A stretch of DNA of 64,000 nucleotides from Gamarada debralockiae. Taxonomy: Eukaryota; Ascomycota; Leotiomycetes; Helotiales; Hyphodiscaceae. A model generated the notes under the pieces. That model saw only the letters and a list, made by a program, of their open reading frames with translations. It did not search any database and was not told the origin of the DNA. Position 1 is the first letter of the stretch, and each line of letters begins with the position of its first letter. The stretch is from the NCBI GenBank assembly GCA_002803225.1, contig NXFV01000458.1, positions 1 through 64,000 of the forward strand, written 5' to 3'. Positions 22,666-33,391 of the stretch are shown here, one piece after another. Position numbers and translations under genes: made by a program.

Positions 22666-23320
22666 GATGGTCGTATTTGTGTCTGCGACTAGTCTTACGC
22701 TATCGTTCGGTCCGTGATGTGAAAGTTGAAGTCGTCTATGGTGGTAGCAAAGCTTAAGGCTTGTCAGTCATAGAATACCAATGTGCTTAATTGAAGCTCA
22801 CCTGTTGTCGAAGTCGTCCACCTCGATTGAGACCTTAAGTGCGGCAATGCCGCTAGAGACATTATGTCAACTTGGAACACGCAGCTCAGAAGAGAACCGG
22901 CGCGTAAATCTACGCGAAGACTCTAATATATCTGTGGATGGAGGCCTCAACTGCTCTCACGCGAGTCTGAACTTTTTGAGATAGCAAAAGCATTTTGGTC
23001 GGTTATAAGTTTGGCCGAAGCCGGTCCCACTTTTCCTTCAGTCACCATACTTAACAAGTACTATTAAATTGATGGTTTACGAAACAAGTACCAAATACAA
23101 TTGAAATCCGAAGTCATTTCAGAAGTTTCCAGCTACTATCCACCAGAGAGGCTTTTCAAATTAATCTTGTCATTTACTCTGAAATTGTTGACTTATTTGT
23201 AACCGGAGGAGTAGTGCATTCTTCTAACTCATTCGGGCCTTAGTGCACGGCTCGCCTTCGCCCACTTTTCTTATGTGGCATATGAAATTAAATAAGGAAT
23301 TTTCCTCAACAAACACGATC
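22666..23320. other. Intergenic spacer upstream of tRNA
   Basis: Shared upstream region of the helicase and the tRNA gene. AT-rich ATTAAATAAGG about 30-35 nt before the tRNA could act as a TATA-like element. No other gene is seen. Confidence 0.4.
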
Positions 23321-23527
23321 GCCCGGGTAGCTCAATCGGTAGAGCGTGTGGCTCTTAGGTCTGTGAACAACAGCAAAGTGGACCTCAAGGTCGCGGGGTA
23401 AGTTTCTCCTCATCACTATGATCTTTCGAAGAATATCCTAACACCCGAATTAGTTCGAGCCCCGGTAAGAATACCAGCTCTCCAGCATCAAAAGCATCAT
23501 CCTAACCGACTGCAACAGCCTCGGGCT
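23321..23527 (+). tRNA. tRNA-Lys(CUU) with three introns
   Basis: Exonic parts are 23321-23357, 23382-23397, 23454-23464 and 23519-23527. Together they give a 73-nt cloverleaf: acceptor GCCCGGG pairs with CTCGGGC (one G-U), D arm GCTC/GAGC, anticodon loop CTCTTA+A with anticodon CTT, T stem GCGGG pairs perfectly with CCCG+C around TTCGAGC, discriminator T. Intron 1 (23358-23381) sits at the canonical 37/38 site and contains AAAG that can pair with the anticodon. Introns 2 (23398-23453) and 3 (23465-23518) lie between positions 53/54 and 64/65 and look spliceosomal: GTAAGT/GTAAGA, CTAAC, and TTAG/ACAG. The A box (TAGCTCAATCGG) is perfect; the B box survives as AGTTCGAGCCC because intron 2 ends in AG. 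There is no internal TTTT; the first T5 is about 53 nt downstream. One anticodon-stem pair is T-T. It could be inactive. Confidence 0.82.
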
Positions 23528-23539
23528 CTAATCCCGCTT

Positions 23540-23561
23540 GCCACGTGATCAATCACGTGGC
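23540..23561. repeat. Perfect CACGTG inverted repeat after tRNA
   Basis: GCCACGTGAT, a CA spacer and its exact inverse. It holds two CACGTG E-boxes 13 nt downstream of the tRNA end. It could be a bHLH-protein site or a hairpin in the primary transcript. Confidence 0.7.
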
Positions 23562-24272
23562 CTGTGATGGCTTGAATTAATTTTTGGAAATCTTTTGGCC
23601 AGCTTCAATGATCCCATTAGCGAGCCAACCAACTAAAACTCCCTTAATCCTTTTCTACCAAATATCAAGTGTCTCTATTAAGAATTTTTCTTCGAATCTA
23701 AGAAATCTATTTATAAAGTAAAAACCAATTAAAAGGAGGGATTTATCTACGCGTACGCCTGTTTTTGTACATATCTTGGGGTTGATGGAGCAATGCCTGT
23801 GCATGATTCTGTCGTCTCAATCCTGACTGCGGTACCAACGACGAATGGCCGGCGTATCAAATTGCTTACCCATGAAACCGACTCCTGCGGCCTCTGCTGG
23901 CATAACAACTTTGATATTTTGTGGTACTTCCATTTCATTGGAGCACATTTTGTCCCAGGTCAGCGAGTCTTCAACGATAACTCATTTCGGCACCTTTTGA
24001 TCAATTTGGATTGGCGAGCAGGTAGAAGCATCTACGTCAGCTATTGCTATGCCATTCTCTCGATGGATCTCCTTTGGAGTATACTCATACATTCAGTTCC
24101 AGTCAATAAGCATAACCGGCAACTTGGCTTAGAAGCAAATGCGTCCTCGAATAGAGAGACCAGCTCTCGAATCTTCTGATACCACTGAAGCAAATCGCCC
24201 ACCCTGAGAATCTATCAATCATACAAAAAGAACGATTGCTAACCGTCTCACCTACTCATATTACGTAACTCC
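23562..24272. other. Intergenic region with unidentified frame
   Basis: A 128-codon plus frame (23793-24179) and an overlapping minus frame (23747-23938) occur, neither with a recognisable domain. I see no supported gene. Confidence 0.3.
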
Positions 24273-27200
24273 TCATTTCTTTCCCTTCTCTCGCTGCTGC
24301 GACGAATCTGGCTCTGGAGAACTCGAGGAACTGGAGACCGTCGATTTTGATGCGGACTTGTCTGGCATGCCGATCATCTTTTTCACCTTGCGGGCCCCAC
24401 CTTCCTTGGCACGCCGAGTCTTGTCCACTAGTTCGTCCATCGGCTTGATGGCGGATTTCAGCCATTGAGAAATTTGCTTTTTGAGTGACTTCTCTGGGAC
24501 GTTTTGCGTATCGCCATCGAACGTTGACCCCATCGCACTTTTAAACCAGCTGGATGGAAGTTTGCTTTGTTTAGATTTTAGTGGGAACAACTGCGATTGA
24601 CAGGGAAGTGTCTCTTTAATGGTATGAGATGGCTCGCCGAATGGGTCATTCGCGAATCGAGATGACTGGGGAGCCGTCTTTCTGATTGAGAGTCCGAATA
24701 GTGGTGGTGGATCTGTGTCCTTTCCTCGCAATGAGGGCTTTTCCTTCTCGAGTTCCGCCAAAGTCTTGATCTTGAAAGAGGGGAATCCTCGTTACCACCT
24801 GGGGTTGGGGAATGAGGTGGAGCTGAAGCATCATTGCGCCACGACTTTGGGGTCTCCTTCGATCTAGCCGAGAGCGATTTCGACACAGACTGGATTTTCT
24901 GGGGTGGTGTAACTGCCCGACGAGGTGTTATCGGCGTCTGTATGGCAATTGGTTTGTTCTCAAGTCGCTTTTGCGCCTGTTCGATCATCCACGGAAGTGC
25001 AGAAAGCGTCGCCGTATCCATGCTTTCGAAGAGCCGTTGTGCCTGGTTCAGCAAATTGGAAGATGGCGGGTTTTCAGCTCTATCCACCTTGTGCCTTGAA
25101 TCGAGGCTTATTCGACTCCTATCCTGGTCTTGAGGAGGGTAGCTCTTATCCGTTTCACCTTCCTCAATTTCAATGCCTTCCATCGACTGCACATCTGTGT
25201 CCATCTGCAACTTGTAGAAGAGCAGATACTCGGAGGTACTCTAATTCCATCAGCAAAACAATATGGCATTCAAAGCACGATCTTCATACCTGATCAACTT
25301 CCAGTACCATTCGTGGCGGTCTTGGTATGGGCGTCTCCTCCTTATCGTCGAATTCCATCCATTCTGGAGTGCTCTTTCCATCCTTTCCGCGGTATTTCAC
25401 AAATGCGTAGTAGTGATTCCTCTCCTCCGAGTGTCTTAACACGCCACTCAGTCTGTAGGCTGTCGGCAGAATTTGCTCTTCCTGGCAATCGTGTCTAGTC
25501 TCTGACGCCAGATAGGAAAAGTTGACCCACGGTTCAAGGTCGATTTTCTCCTCCAATTCAACGTGGTATTTGTTGATACTCCTAGTCCAATCGTAGAGGC
25601 ATTTAACTCGTTTGAATTGGATTACCTGTATGTTCGGAGTTTGGGTGATCTTTCGGCGTATTTCCATTCGGGGTTCGTGGCTTTCATCCAAGGGACAGAT
25701 AGCTTCGGATTGCACGTCAGTCTCATTGGCCCATTCATCAATCAGATTAGCCATTCTGTAGATGACTCCTTCTTCGATAACTTGCGGTTCCAGGAGTAGC
25801 ACAGGCGACTGCATAAACTTTCTAGGTGTATACGGACAGGATTCCTCTCCACAAGCTCGCTCTTTACAAAATTGGATGCAGAGCGCCGCCCCGACCTTCG
25901 ACATCTCCCCTTCCTTTCTGCTGGCATTGGAGTGCTCGACTGAAGCATCCCTTAAACTGGCCAGAGGAGATCCACCCAAGAGGCAGTCGTCTTGACGACG
26001 GAAAATAAGGTCAAATGGCCTCTCATCACCAAGCGCGAATGGTTCCGATACATCTGTCGATATCTTGACTGCTTCAACTAACCACCAGAGGAACTCTGCC
26101 GCATCTAGGGGGATGTTTTCTCATTGGTCGTCGATGTCATTGATGCACTCCTATCCCAGATTTAGCCAACGCCCGACTACCGAAGCGGTATTATCGGGAC
26201 TTACCAGTAGCAACTGCGTAAATGATTCTTCCAGTTTGCAGGCCAGGTTGATCTAGCTCTGCAAATGCCCTCCAAAGAACTTCAAACATAGTTCTGTGCA
26301 ATTCAACAGTCTCTCGTGCGATTAGATGGCGTCTTCCCGTCAAAACTTTGAATACAAAGCCATTGGAACGATCAAACAGCGCTCTCAATCCCGGGATATT
26401 ATGGATTATCTGTAGAATCGCAGACATGTAACAAGTGTGACCGACATTAAACATGTTCCGAGGATGTTGTTGGAATGCGAGATCGTACTCATTACTGTTC
26501 GTTGAATCTGTGTCGTAAAAGCCAGCGAGCGGCTCCGCATTGGTTTGATCGCCACTCTTCTCAGAGCCCATACCAGTCTCATCGACCACTTCGTGTCTAC
26601 ACTCGTATTCTGTGCCTTCGTCCGAGAAACCCTCGTCCTCTGATGAATCGTCATCCGCTTCGGCTCTGTGATCTCTGACTGCCCACAGCAGAGGTGGTGG
26701 AGAAGATTCAATTCCTTTTGTGACCAATGATGAGGGCAATCAACACGCAGATTTTTTAAGAAATCGTCTTTGACCTCGTTGGAGCAATCGTCCCAGTTAT
26801 GTTTTGCTGCATTGGTCACCCATGAGCCGAATTCCATATTGCAGTCTGAGGATTTGAAGTCTTCAATACTGGAATACGTCTCCAGCCATCCCGTCGTCAT
26901 TGGTAGACCATGTGCTCGGTGACCAATCGACATTCTTAGAGGATGTCTTGCGTAAGGGGACACAGGGAGATTTAACCACTCCTTGTACTCGAGTTCTTCG
27001 TCGGGAACATCTGCTGTTGGGTCTGAGATGATGCACTGAGATATCGGTCAGTTTTACCGTCGACTTCAACTGATGGCGAGCACGTACCTGCTAGAAGAAG
27101 GAGAGGATCACATCCACAGGTGGTGGATTCGTCCGATAACGATCGTCGCACCGATCGTTCATTCGACGGACTCTGCGAAAGCTTAGCTACCTTCAAACCC

Positions 27201-27928
27201 AAAAACAGGACTGTCTTACCTCTCAGTAATCACCAAGCACAGCAAGTCGTAGGTCCAGTTCTCAGTGGTCACCGTACTTCCTCGGTACGGATATGGTATC
27301 TCGTTAACACGTGGCATTCTACATTTGTACTTGACCTCCCAAGCGGCAACAAACTTCTCGATGATTCTGATCTCTTCTTTAAAAGACCCTTTTTATTGCT
27401 GGGCTTAGATCCGTCGTGAACTTCGTCGGTGATTTGCCAGGCACGGAAGGGACGTTGTTTGTGCTGTCGAACTCTTTCCTTGACGAGCCAAGGATCGGCA
27501 AAACCACTCTCTCGCTGACGAGCTGCCGCCTTTTCTTCTTCTGGCGCAATATTGTGCACAATGTGGGTTTTAGGTCTCCGCATGTTTCACAACGGATGAG
27601 ATAGCGTCTGGACTCACTTAGAAAGGGTTCTTCCGGACAGCGTAGTACAATGCTTCAGGACGGGTAACCGTTTCATACGTGCACTCCCACTGACGCGATT
27701 CCCCTTTACATCTACGAACGTATTCTGTTCGAAGACCTTCCAGGCATCGCGAACCAGAACTGAAAAGTCCTTCTGTGTTAGAATCGCCGAAAGTGCGTGT
27801 AGTCTTTGGACTCGTTTCTTAGTAATCCCTTGAAAGCTTGTTCGGCCGAAGTTTCCTTTCTTGGTGTAATACCTTGGATGACTGGACCCTTTCTCGAAGT
27901 ATTTGCAACTTTCTCTGAATTGCATCAA
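24273..27928 (-). pseudogene. Ubiquitin-specific protease (USP), frame-broken
   Basis: A minus-strand deubiquitinase of the UCH/USP class. In order: TYETVTRPEALYYAVRKNPF, a zinc-like RCETCGDLKPTLC, an acidic linker, the Cys box NVGHTCYMSA (about 26400), DAAEFLWWLVEA across an intron, CPYTP, and the His box with RNHYYAFVKY (about 25420), then TSEYLLFYKLQ and a Ser/Lys-rich tail. Introns keep good signals (for example the donor after AVAT and the acceptor CCCCTAG, and a GTATGA donor after EVDQ). The frame changes without intron signals near 27680, 27620, 27550, 26745 and 24790. The gene would cleave ubiquitin from substrates if intact. The several one-base breaks suggest a pseudogene, unless assembly indels are responsible. 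The exact 5' end is unclear. Confidence 0.78.
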
Positions 27929-28127
27929 TCCTTCAGGTCACTCAGCAATTCCTCCCTACTCTCAACAGGCGAGGAGTCCTTCTTTGGGAATCTTCGCCAA
28001 CACATCACTAAAGGTTGGTCCTAAGGTGACACAGAGCCGCATCAAAGTCCAGTTACTCTATGTTAGGCATTTGATGTCCATGGCATGCCAACCGGCGGCA
28101 ACATACTATTTCCCATACAGGTCTGGA

Positions 28128-28381
28128 TGGAACCATTAGAGTACCATGGAACCATGGTAAATGCCAGTGAAGCCTAGTCACGTGGTTTATAGCCAATCAG
28201 ATCGCAGATATAAGGCGTTGCCGAGATGCTCACGTGCTCTGTCCGAGGTTGATGCCTGACCATATACACATATAGTGCATCCATCAGGTATACATACCAT
28301 GGTAATATGAACCATTGCCACTTTAGGGATGGATGGTTCCACTGGTATGGTTCCATGGTACGTCCACGAAATATGGTTCCA
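28128..28381. mobile_element. Inverted-repeat element with GGAACCAT motifs
   Basis: The left end carries TGGAACCAT and CATGGAACCATGG. The right end has the inverse copies (GGTTCCATGGTA, ATGGTTCCA). No convincing target duplication and no transposase. Probably a small MITE-like element. Confidence 0.5.
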
Positions 28382-28578
28382 GTGCCTAACATTGATTTTA
28401 ATTTCCACTGAGTAGGAAGTACTAAGCCGTGAGAACTACCTTCTTCAGTCCTTTTTCCTTTACATAGATAGCCCGCTTGCTATGATATTATAATTTGTTA
28501 ATTAAAAAGCAAATTTCAAAATCATAAAATCATTCTGAATAATCGCAAATCTCCTCCACAAACTCAGAACCGTACAAA

Positions 28579-28938
28579 ATGGTCAGAAAATCTTTCGCTC
28601 CTCTAGCCTCCTATTCCTAACTCTGTATTTCCCAGCCGAAGCAAGATAAGTCCAAGAAGAAGGGAAAGACCCCTAAAGTTTCTGATTACCTTGACGAGAT
28701 CGACACCAACGACCTCACAATTGCTTGGGAACCGCAGGGAAGATGGCATCGTGTCCATGGAGACGGCAAATCCACCTCCGACGGAATATATCATCTTGAA
28801 ACGATGATGACCTCGGATGGGAAATACCTCGTTAGGATTATCGGAGCTGGAGCCTCTGATGCTATTGAAGTTGGGGAGGAGGAACCGATGGCAGGATCGG
28901 TGGTTAAGGCGGTTAAGAAGCATCTTGGGAAGGGCTAA
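28579..28938 (+). CDS. Small conserved-looking protein (101 aa), ATG-only first exon
   Basis: The first exon is only the start codon (28579-28581). An intron of 54 nt (28582-28635; GTCAGA donor, CTAAC branch, CCCAG acceptor) is followed by exon 2, 28636-28938, ending in TAA. The product starts MPKQDKSKKKGKTPKVSDYL, continues TIAWEPQGRWHRVHGDGKS and SDGKYLVRIIGAG, and ends KAVKKHLGKG. The basic N-terminus suggests a nucleic-acid or nuclear role, but no family is recognised. The reading is supported by phase, by the intron signals, and by the lack of a plausible alternative ATG. The minus frame over the same region is a shadow. Confidence 0.65.
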
Positions 28939-29685
28939 GCATTGACTATTAGTGAATCAGGGGCATCTTCGATGCTTAGAGCCTCGTTTGTAGGCCGCCA
29001 AGGATTGGTCTTCAGTGTCAGAAATAGAGGTGTCGGCAGCGGCAGTTCAGCGTGTTCATTGATGTCTGTATTGATGTGATGTCGAGAAGAGATTTTCTAA
29101 CCACCAGGAGGTGCACTAACTCATGCACCACTTTGAAAATTCAATCCTTAATAACTTTGCAACGCAAAGTCCAAATGAGCTATCGAATACGCCGGCTTGA
29201 TCGCGAAGGAAGAAGGCATCTTCAAAATTTGTACCAAAAATTTCGATATAAATCATTCCTTAGAGAGTTCTGGTCATGTCTATTTTTTGAAGTGGTGCTT
29301 GAGTTAGCGCACTCCCTGGTGAACTTACTTCACTGATTACATAAGTATTTCCTGACATTCAGCGCCATATGCGTATTCAGTGAACCAGGGCGAATAAATC
29401 TGCCATTTAGTCTGTCCGATTTAGGTCAGGATCACATTGCCGAGCTGTGTATCTTGTCTTAGTTTAACGAAGGAACCATTGCATGTCGCTGCCTAAGATT
29501 TTTGGATGCACACCAGTTCGGCAAATCCCGCCCAAAAAATTTTGGGACTAACCTAGTGAACCAACCGAGCCTCATATTTAAATGCCTTTCTCGCGTGGGT
29601 TTTATGATAACGACTCCGAAAAATCCTCCTGCTTTCGATATCCAACCTCTCTTCATCGACGTATTCTGCAACAGGCGCCGGCAAA
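28939..29685. other. Intergenic spacer
   Basis: Short unrecognised frames only (for example 29052-29336). Nothing supportable. Confidence 0.45.
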
Positions 29686-30667
29686 ATGCCAAGCCAACTT
29701 CAAGAAAGGTACGACCTCCTAATGTTGAACTTCTCACTCGGCCGAAGATTGACCACAGAACAGCTACCCATACAAAGAGGGCAATACTTTGAAATTTCGG
29801 TTAACGGAATCGAAACTCCCTTCCAAGCTATCGAACACAACCGTCACAGCTAAGATAATAAAAGTATTCGAGCCAGCTACTATATCTCCAGTCATGAGAG
29901 TAAAGTTGAAAGGCGAACGCAAGCCTACAGTCCTCAAGCTATACGACCGTCGCTTCGGCCCACGCCTGCGAAAAAATGCCAACGTACCTGCCTGGAACCA
30001 GCAGCGCGAACAAATTTATCGCGATTTTGTCGAAAGCGGCAGGGCCGACAGGTTCATAACATACTTGAACAATGATGAAGAGGACGACGAAAATGACTGG
30101 ACTGATGCTGAAGATGAGACATTTCTTTACGATAAATGCCGCGATCTCTACGATGCGGAAATCCTGGCCTATCATACTTTAGGTGATCTGCAGGGTATTA
30201 GTATTCCGGAACTTCTCGCAACGGGATCACTCCAGACCTATCTCACTGCCGATCCTAAGTTCCAGAAATACTTCGAGATTCACGGGATACTTCTAGAAGA
30301 CTGTGATGGCTTCACCCTCGACAAGCTGGCCGACAACGCCCCTAGAGAATGCTGGCAGGGTATCTGCGATGATGCAGTTGCAATCGTGAACTCCATTAGT
30401 GACCGCAGGATCCTGAACAAGGACGTAAAGCCCGAGAACTTTCTGGTTCGAAAGCTTCCCTCAAACGCGGATACAAAGTACAAGCCAATCATGATTGATT
30501 TTGCACACAGCCGGGTACGCAAGCCTGACGAATCGAACGCGGACTGGAGACAGGAAAAGCGGTCACAGGATGAGGAGGGCGCAGTGGGTTTTGTGATGCA
30601 GCATAAACTACGGAAGAGGGGGTTTTATTACCCATACCAGCCTTCATATCTGTACGATGATGATTAG
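29686..30667 (+). pseudogene. Protein-kinase-like gene with one frame change
   Basis: ATG 29686 opens MPSQLQERYDLLMLNFSLGR and runs to about 29840, where the frame must shift by one base to continue as TAKIIKVFEPATISPVMRV and on to TAG 30665-30667. The long 3' part keeps kinase landmarks: a VAIV..ISDRRILNKDVKPENFLV catalytic-loop equivalent (HRD replaced by NKD, with DVKPEN) and IDFAH in place of DFG. It resembles the small, divergent fungal protein-kinase-like proteins found in large numbers in some ascomycetes. Whether the break is a real mutation or an indel error is undecided; the 3' ATG at 29789 could give a 292-aa product. Confidence 0.65.
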
Positions 30668-30833
30668 ACCAGTCGTTGCGCTAAATGCTATAATGAGTGT
30701 GCCTTGGCTAAACAGTCGAAGCTGGAGGGACGAATAGGGCTTCCACTACGTTGGAACGAGGATCTGAAGTAATATTCTGCAGCTGGCAGCGAGCAGAGTC
30801 GTTCTTCAACACTTCAAATCGTTTCCGCTCGAG

Positions 30834-31422
30834 ATGACTTTCGACCCCTATCTTCTACTAGTCGTTCTCTCGACCTTAGGCGCGTACGAGGAGAAATTTG
30901 GGAAGAAGGCTCTTCCCCATCAGGTGGCTGTTATACGAGACTTGACAAAGAAGATCGATGGCATTGAAGCTTTGAAAACGGTCCAAGGACTTCTCGACCA
31001 AGGTAATCTATTCTCTTTGCCATCAAGTACTCAAAGGTCTTTGACTAAATGTGTGTATCATAGAACTTAATGGCCTGATCTTGAAATACCCCTCTTAGTA
31101 CAATATAATCCAGAGTCGAATGGAAAATATCACCAAGATCATGTGCATTGAGTCAGAGGAAGACAGTCAAAATCGAGAGGACAACGGAGTTACCAAGGAC
31201 AAGCTCGCCGGCCACGAAATCATCCTCGTCGAGTGCTACGGAATGATTGACGAGTTGCAGCACCACGTTTTGAAGCCAACGCTCGAGAATTTCATCATAG
31301 CCATGCTTCTCGCGGAGGGAAAGCTCTCTATGTGGGGTGGCAGAAAGGGATCGGACTTGCTCTTCCGTTACGATTTCTCTTTTGCTTGGAAGGCTGGGAG
31401 AAAACTTCTTGCTTGGCCGTAG
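30834..31422 (+). pseudogene. Unknown small gene with one in-frame TAG
   Basis: Exon 1 starts at 30834 (MTFDPYLLLVVLSTLGAYEE) and ends at 31002. Intron 31003-31063 (GTAATC donor, GACTAAAT branch, CATAG acceptor) leads to ELNGLILKYPS, then TAG at 31096-31098, then an uninterrupted continuation YNIIQSRMENITKIMCIESE to 31422. Both sides of the TAG read as one protein, so a CAG-to-TAG change is likely. A hydrophobic N-terminus and a charged middle are the only visible traits; no family recognised. Translation could alternatively start at the ATG at 31120 (100 aa). Confidence 0.5.
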
Positions 31423-32312
31423 AATTGCTCGGTGGTGGAATTTCCGCAGTGTGAACTCAACAATTGATAGGCTTCTCTCCTTCAGTACCTAGTTTACATG
31501 CTCTTTTTTCAACGTCTGCAGTATCTTTTATGCTGTCTCTTCGAAGTTAACAATGAAGACCGTGGTAGGCAGGATAATATTGGGCCTTTGGCTCTGCCGC
31601 TCCGGTCTTTCGAAGATCATGACTTATCAATTTCTCGCCGCAAAACATCTTGTGGCTATTGAAAAACAGATATTGAAAAGCAAGAGCTGTCCTTCTTAAG
31701 CAGTATAACTTGATGCCCAGAAAACTCGTCTCCTGCGTCCGGGGGTGCTTTTAATTCTCAGGCCGCTTTCGAACATCAGGTGGCTTCTAAACTTTGGCCT
31801 AGCTGCCCATCGTTTCGATTGTCCATAAAAGTTCGTTTCAACTGTAAATCATCATGAGAGACTATTTCCATCTCGCTTTCTGCTTGGACGTCTATTTGGG
31901 TGTTAATGCAGTCTTCCAGCCTTCGCAATAGCACCTGAAGTGAATAGCCATGCTTTTTTGTCCAACGTTCCAGCTCCGGAGCCACACTGAAAGATAGTTT
32001 TAACCCCATCCATATGATTCTAAGTTGAAATTCAGATATGTATATTCACATAATCACAGCCATCTTCGGATGAGAAGTTCTATTGTATTAGTAGAACGCG
32101 CCACCGGTCATTAACACGGTTAGCTAGCCTCTAAGAAGTGCATTGGGGATGAATTTATCGCAGCTCGGAGTCGGCTTCTTGTATCAGAAGTAAGACTATG
32201 TGCAGAAAGTGTTGCTCTTTCAGCGCTCCATAGAAGGAAAGAACATCATACACCCTCCATGTCCCAATGGATCTCTAACCACCCTGCAACGGCTATATCA
32301 AGCTTCCCGTCA
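31423..32312. other. Intergenic region
   Basis: Contains a 77-codon minus frame (31776-32009) rich in charged residues that could be an exon remnant. No gene can be supported. Confidence 0.35.
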
Positions 32313-32863
32313 GTGTCATGCATAGTCGTCTTCGCCATCACCGCCTCCATACTGCATTCCAAATTCAAGATCTGGAAGTGAACGGTATCCCGCATTCTTT
32401 AATGCCTCATCATCCTGTGGGTCCTCCTCATCCAATTGCCTTTCTAGGCCTCATTGCTCCGAGTCATCCTGGTGGGTTGGAAGTTCAGGCTCCAAATCTT
32501 GGCCCTCTTCGTCGTCGCGGAGAGAGAGAGGGGTGCGGGGCTGTGAATTCATCAACGTTGTTGCTCCTCCTGCCCTTTTTAGGAATCTTTTTTTTTGTTT
32601 CCAGGTCGGGACTCGATCACTGGTTCTTTTTCTGTCTCTTCTTAGGCGGTTCGTTGAGCCTCTTTCCTGATCGTTGCTTCTCTTCGGGTTTCCACGACGC
32701 ATCGCTATCATCATCTTCGGTATCCACATTATACAGTCTCTTTCGTTGTAGCGATGTCGTTGGTTGGTTGTGCGACTGTGGTGAATTTGACTACGTGGTG
32801 GGTGACGAGGCGGACGGAACTGGAGACGAAGTTGGCGAGAGTCAAGGCGGCGGGGAGGGATGA
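32313..32863 (-). pseudogene. Decayed acidic/basic nuclear-type protein gene
   Basis: Minus-strand fragments in different frames have nuclear-protein composition: DTEDDDSDASWKPEEKQ, RLNEPPKKRQKKN (NLS-like), DLETKKKIPKKGRRSNN, then DDEEGQDLEPELPTHQDDSE. A TGA at 32451-32453 is followed in the same frame by GLERQLDEEDPQDDEALKNA and LEFGMQYGGGDGEDDYA with a natural stop. The in-frame TGA suggests CGA changed to TGA. No family recognised. Confidence 0.4.
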
Positions 32864-33082
32864 TGTTGTTGATCGGAAGTACCGATAGAGACAGACGTTC
32901 AGTGCACATGAACGAAGAGGAAATCAATCGTTGAAAATGGATTGGCTTGAAAGCCTCGAGTGTCCAAGCAAAGCGCATCCAGATTGAAGCGTTTGGTGGG
33001 TGGGCGGGGTGATTTGCTAGCACGAATACGGGCTAGCTTGGAGCGAGAAAGATTGCACAACGTTACAGTACAACGTATCTGG

Positions 33083-33200
33083 CCGAAAAGCTGTAGCGAA
33101 ACAGGGGGTTTTCCAGGATGGCACAGACCAGACTGTAAACAAAGCTCACTCTTTTCACACCCTTGTCTCGCTGTCTCGCTGTCGCGCTACAGCTTTTCGG
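33083..33200. promoter_or_regulatory. 16-bp inverted repeat before a TATA box
   Basis: CCGAAAAGCTGTAGCG (33083-33098) recurs exactly inverted at 33185-33200, with 86 nt between. A clear TATA box (TCTATAAAAGG, 33201-33211) follows at once, and the next gene starts at 33392. The sequence just before the right arm repeats TCGCTG. This could be a paired operator or a small element's ends. Confidence 0.6.
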
Positions 33201-33391
33201 TCTATAAAAGGCCTCACTTCAATCAGACTTCACTTCAACTTTAACTTCTATTTTGTGCACCACAGACAACCATCACAACCACTTTTGGTGCAGAATATCA
33301 TATTGAAGAGATAGCTCAAACACAGTCATAATTATAATCTCTACCATAATCTAAACCCCAAGAAACTTTAAACGCACGTAAATCCAGAACC

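Noticed and set aside
32318..32863. 181-codon plus frame with hydrophobic stretches as a membrane protein
   Set aside because: It is the shadow of the minus-strand acidic/basic coding fragments.
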